Origin: Chlamydia caviae GPIC
GTDB lineage: Bacteria > Chlamydiota > Chlamydiia > Chlamydiales > Chlamydiaceae
Reading direction: 5' to 3'
Assembly: GCF_000007605.1 (NCBI RefSeq)
Contig: NC_003361.3
Coordinates: 744,001-808,000, forward strand
Length of the DNA stretch: 64,000 nt
The stretch's first letter is position 1. Each line of letters opens with the position of its first letter. A program made the translations under genes and the position numbers. A model generated the notes under the pieces. It searched no databases. It worked only from the letters and a program-made list of their open reading frames with translations, and was not told where the DNA came from. Positions 62,045 through 64,000 of this stretch are shown in pieces.

Positions 62045-62290
62045 CTAACCAAACAAAAAGCTTGTTATACTACTTAACAATGTAAGTAGCTTACGAAACA
62101 CGAGATCCACACAATATATAGAAAAGCCTAAGCCAAAAATACTTGCTATCACGATTTTAACGTATCTTTTCAGATCATGCTTGCTGACCCATTCAATTTT
62201 TTTAATTTCATCTAGAAAGCCAGCTCTCGCTTGCTTTTTAGCTTTAGAGATTTTTTTAGAGAGCGTCTCTTGATGATTGCGTTGTTTCAT
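62045..62290 (-). CDS. secE: Preprotein translocase subunit SecE
   Basis: The small clamp subunit of the SecYEG channel. 81 residues: a basic, amphipathic N-terminus (SKKISKAKKQARAGFLDEIKK, with the conserved E-x-KKIEW/VS segment) and a single membrane helix at 44-64 (VKIVIASIFGLGFSIYCVD). One-helix SecE is usual in most bacteria. Between tRNA-Trp and nusG on the same strand. Confidence 0.93.
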   Translation of the reverse strand: MKQRNHQETLSKKISKAKKQARAGFLDEIKKIEWVSKHDLKRYVKIVIASIFGLGFSIYCVDLVFRKLLTLLSSITSFLFG

Positions 62291-62325
62291 AAGCGAATTT
62301 CTAGATCAAAAAAATTAAGTCTATA

Positions 62326-62398
62326 CGGGTGCGAAGGGAGTCGAACCCCTGACCGGCGGCTTTGGAGGCCACTGCTCTACCAGCTAAGCTACACACCC
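62326..62398 (-). tRNA. trnW: tRNA-Trp (anticodon CCA)
   Basis: A complete 73-nt cloverleaf on the minus strand: acceptor GGGTGTG with CGCACCC (one G-T), D arm, anticodon loop CTCCAAA with CCA, T arm AGGGGTTCGACTCCCT and discriminator G. CCA is not encoded. It lies between tuf and secE. Confidence 0.96.
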
Positions 62399-62400
62399 AA

Positions 62401-62435
62401 AAGCATGACTAAGACGGGGTGTCTCAATCATGCTT
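62401..62435 (-). terminator. Hairpin after tuf
   Basis: AAGCATGA (62401-62408) pairs with TCATGCTT (62428-62435), with an inner AGAC/GTCT stem. On the minus strand it is followed by TTTT and then the tRNA-Trp gene. It may separate tuf from the secE-nusG transcript or be a processing site. Confidence 0.5.
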
Positions 62436-62450
62436 ATAAAATTACCTATA

Positions 62451-63635
62451 TTAGGCAATGATTTTTGAGATTGTTCCAGCGCCGATTGTACGACCACCTT
62501 CACGAATAGCAAATCTCATACCTTCTTCTAGAGCTACTGGGCTAATTAATTGAACTTCGAATTCAACGTTATCGCCTGGCATAACCATCTCTGTACCTTC
62601 TGGGAGAGTTACAACACCTGTAACATCTGTTGTACGGAAGAAGAACTGAGGTCTGTATCCGGTAAAGAAAGGTTTATGACGTCCACCCTCTTCTTTTTGT
62701 AGAATGTAGACAGCACCTTTAAATTGTGTGTGAGATTTCACGCTATTAGGTTGGCAGATAACCATACCACGTTCAACGTCATTCTTACCGATACCTCTGA
62801 GGAGCAAACCAACGTTTTCCCCTGCTTGACCTTCTGGAAGTTCTTTTCTGAACATTTCCACACCGGTAACAATTGTCTCTCTAGTATCTCTTAAACCAAC
62901 AATCTGTACTTTATCACCCACTTTAACGATTCCACGCTCGATACGTCCTGTGACCACAGTACCACGACCAGAAATAGAGAATACGTCTTCGATAGGCATT
63001 AAGAAAGGCTTATCAACTTCACGCTCTGGAGTAGGGATGTTATCATCCACTGCTTGCATTAACTCGCGAATTTTTTCAACGTAGCTTGCATCACCTTCTA
63101 AGGCTTTCAAAGCAGAACCACGGATAATTGGGCAACCTTTATAACCTTTTTCTTCTAGAAGTTCGGACAATTCCATTTCAACTAAGTCTACGAGCTCAGC
63201 ATCTTCTTGAGAAATCATATCGATTTTGTTAAGGAAAACAACGATGTAAGGAACACCAACCTGTCTCGCCAAAAGAATATGTTCTTTGGTCTGAGGCATC
63301 GCACCGTCAGTAGCGGAAACAACGAGAATCGCTCCATCCATCTGAGCAGCACCTGTAATCATGTTTTTAACATAGTCAGCGTGTCCAGGGCAGTCTACGT
63401 GAGCGTAGTGACGGTTAGGGGTTTCATATTCAACGTGAGACGCGTTGATAGTAATTCCTCTAGCTTTTTCTTCAGGAGTATTGTCAATAGAACTGTAATC
63501 GCAAAAATTAGCTAACCCCTCTGCTGACAGTGCACGTGTAATTGCAGCTGTTAGCGTCGTTTTACCGTGGTCAACGTGTCCAATGGTCCCTATATTGATA
63601 TGGGGTTTATTACGTTGAAAAGTTTCTTTTGACAT
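62451..63635 (-). CDS. tuf: Elongation factor Tu
   Basis: The GTPase that brings aminoacyl-tRNA to the ribosome, 394 aa. G motifs: GHVDHGKT (19-26), [12 protein letters not shown], and SAL for the base. All three domains are present and the length is normal. A GAGGA site precedes the ATG. Only one tuf gene is seen in the window. Confidence 0.98.
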   Translation of the reverse strand: MSKETFQRNKPHINIGTIGHVDHGKTTLTAAITRALSAEGLANFCDYSSIDNTPEEKARGITINASHVEYETPNRHYAHVDCPGHADYVKNMITGAAQMDGAILVVSATDGAMPQTKEHILLARQVGVPYIVVFLNKIDMISQEDAELVDLVEMELSELLEEKGYKGCPIIRGSALKALEGDASYVEKIRELMQAVDDNIPTPEREVDKPFLMPIEDVFSISGRGTVVTGRIERGIVKVGDKVQIVGLRDTRETIVTGVEMFRKELPEGQAGENVGLLLRGIGKNDVERGMVICQPNSVKSHTQFKGAVYILQKEEGGRHKPFFTGYRPQFFFRTTDVTGVVTLPEGTEMVMPGDNVEFEVQLISPVALEEGMRFAIREGGRTIGAGTISKIIA

Positions 63636-63678
63636 TTCAGAATCCTCATTAAATTAGTTTTACTCCAACCATTGCTTC

Positions 63679-63750
63679 TGCCCAGAATAGGAATTGAACC
63701 TACGACCGCTTGCTTACCATGCAAGTGCTCTACCACTGAGCTATCTGGGC
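63679..63750 (-). tRNA. trnT: tRNA-Thr (anticodon GGT)
   Basis: A complete 72-nt cloverleaf: acceptor GCCCAGA with TCTGGGC, anticodon stem CTTGC/GCAAG around loop ATGGTAA (GGT), T arm GTAGGTTCAATTCCTAT, discriminator A. CCA not encoded. It lies between infA and tuf, so the three may share a transcript. Confidence 0.96.
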
Positions 63751-63827
63751 CTATATTCACTGTTTCATAATGGCTCAGAGAATTGCCTAGTCTATGTCAC
63801 TTATTTTAAAACATCAACAGAAAACAG

Positions 63828-64000
63828 TTAACGATGCCTGTATACAACTCTAGCTTTTGTTAGATCATAAGCTGACATTTCAACGGTGACGCGATCTCCA
63901 ACAAGCAAACGAATATTGCTCATACGCATTTTACCACACAAATGAGCTGTGACCGGCATGCCATTCTCTAATAATATTTTGAAATGCATCCCGGGAAGGA
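63828..64000 (-). CDS. infA: Translation initiation factor IF-1, 5' end missing
   Basis: The window ends inside this gene, so the first residues are absent. The visible 57 residues, from [21 protein letters not shown] to [12 protein letters not shown], are the conserved IF-1 OB-fold C-terminal part (compare the RVTVEMSPYDL and RI-x-YR blocks). The stop is at 63828-63830. It is followed by tRNA-Thr and tuf. Confidence 0.95.
   Translation of the reverse strand, partial: LPGMHFKILLENGMPVTAHLCGKMRMSNIRLLVGDRVTVEMSAYDLTKARVVYRHR

Noticed and set aside
62231..62461. A plus-strand frame across secE and the tRNA-Trp gene
   Set aside because: It reads through the antisense of a tRNA, so it cannot be a conserved protein gene.
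1..64000. Mobile elements, prophage, CRISPR arrays, toxin-antitoxin operons
   Set aside because: I looked on both strands for transposase, integrase or Cas-like products, direct-repeat arrays and att-like repeats beside tRNAs and the tmRNA gene and found none.

Overview
The window is chromosomal DNA from an obligate intracellular bacterium of the genus Chlamydia, most likely the Chlamydophila-like branch (psittaci, caviae, felis, pneumoniae and relatives). The evidence is a tmRNA whose tag reads AEPKAECEIISF and continues SDLTEERLAA, a double-length UvrA, a TrmD with an extra C-terminal domain, a very long LepB, a V-type ATPase operon next to valS and the kinase gene pknD, and a gene order that I recognise as chlamydial. 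I cannot fix the species without a search. The DNA is AT-rich and tightly packed. I see no insertion sequence, prophage, CRISPR array or rRNA gene.

Layout. 1-490: the 3' end of a RecD-like helicase gene. 504-8871 (minus): a ten-gene translation and housekeeping run, transcribed prfA-prmC-ffh-rpsP-trmD-rplS-rnhB-gmk-(omega-like)-metG. 8872-9292: a 420-base non-coding stretch with a structured prfA leader. 9293-20816: rpmE, a secreted hypothetical, lepB, ileS, the tmRNA gene, a small hypothetical, PIN-PhoH, a Cys-cluster protein and an SH3b protein. 21130-27727: cydAB oxidase, the cyclic-di-AMP pair (diadenylate cyclase and YbbR regulator), a long LpxL and a small protein that looks like an inclusion membrane protein. 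27744-40576: pyk, the giant uvrA, pknD and valS. 40635-48751 (minus): a reduced V-ATPase operon (E, DUF2764, A, B, D, I, K) plus a lipoprotein, apparently running on into valS and pknD. 48868-51054: a secreted basic protein, a Cys-pair protein and transaldolase. 51174-64000 (minus): infA, tRNA-Thr, tuf, tRNA-Trp, secE, nusG, rplKAJL and rpoBC.

How it fits together. Most of the window is gene-expression machinery (ribosomal proteins, release factor and its methylase, SRP, tRNA synthetases, tmRNA, RNA polymerase). Energy and membrane functions (bd oxidase, V-ATPase, pyruvate kinase, transaldolase, LpxL, LepB) and signalling (cyclic-di-AMP, PknD) are interspersed. The lineage-specific genes sit at boundaries between conserved blocks. 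The most interesting points are the UvrA with an ATPase-degenerate second half, the TrmD-VOC fusion, an unannotated-looking RNA polymerase omega candidate next to gmk, the V-ATPase without recognisable C and F subunits but with a sodium-site signature in subunit K, and the Inc-like gene behind a poly-T tract.
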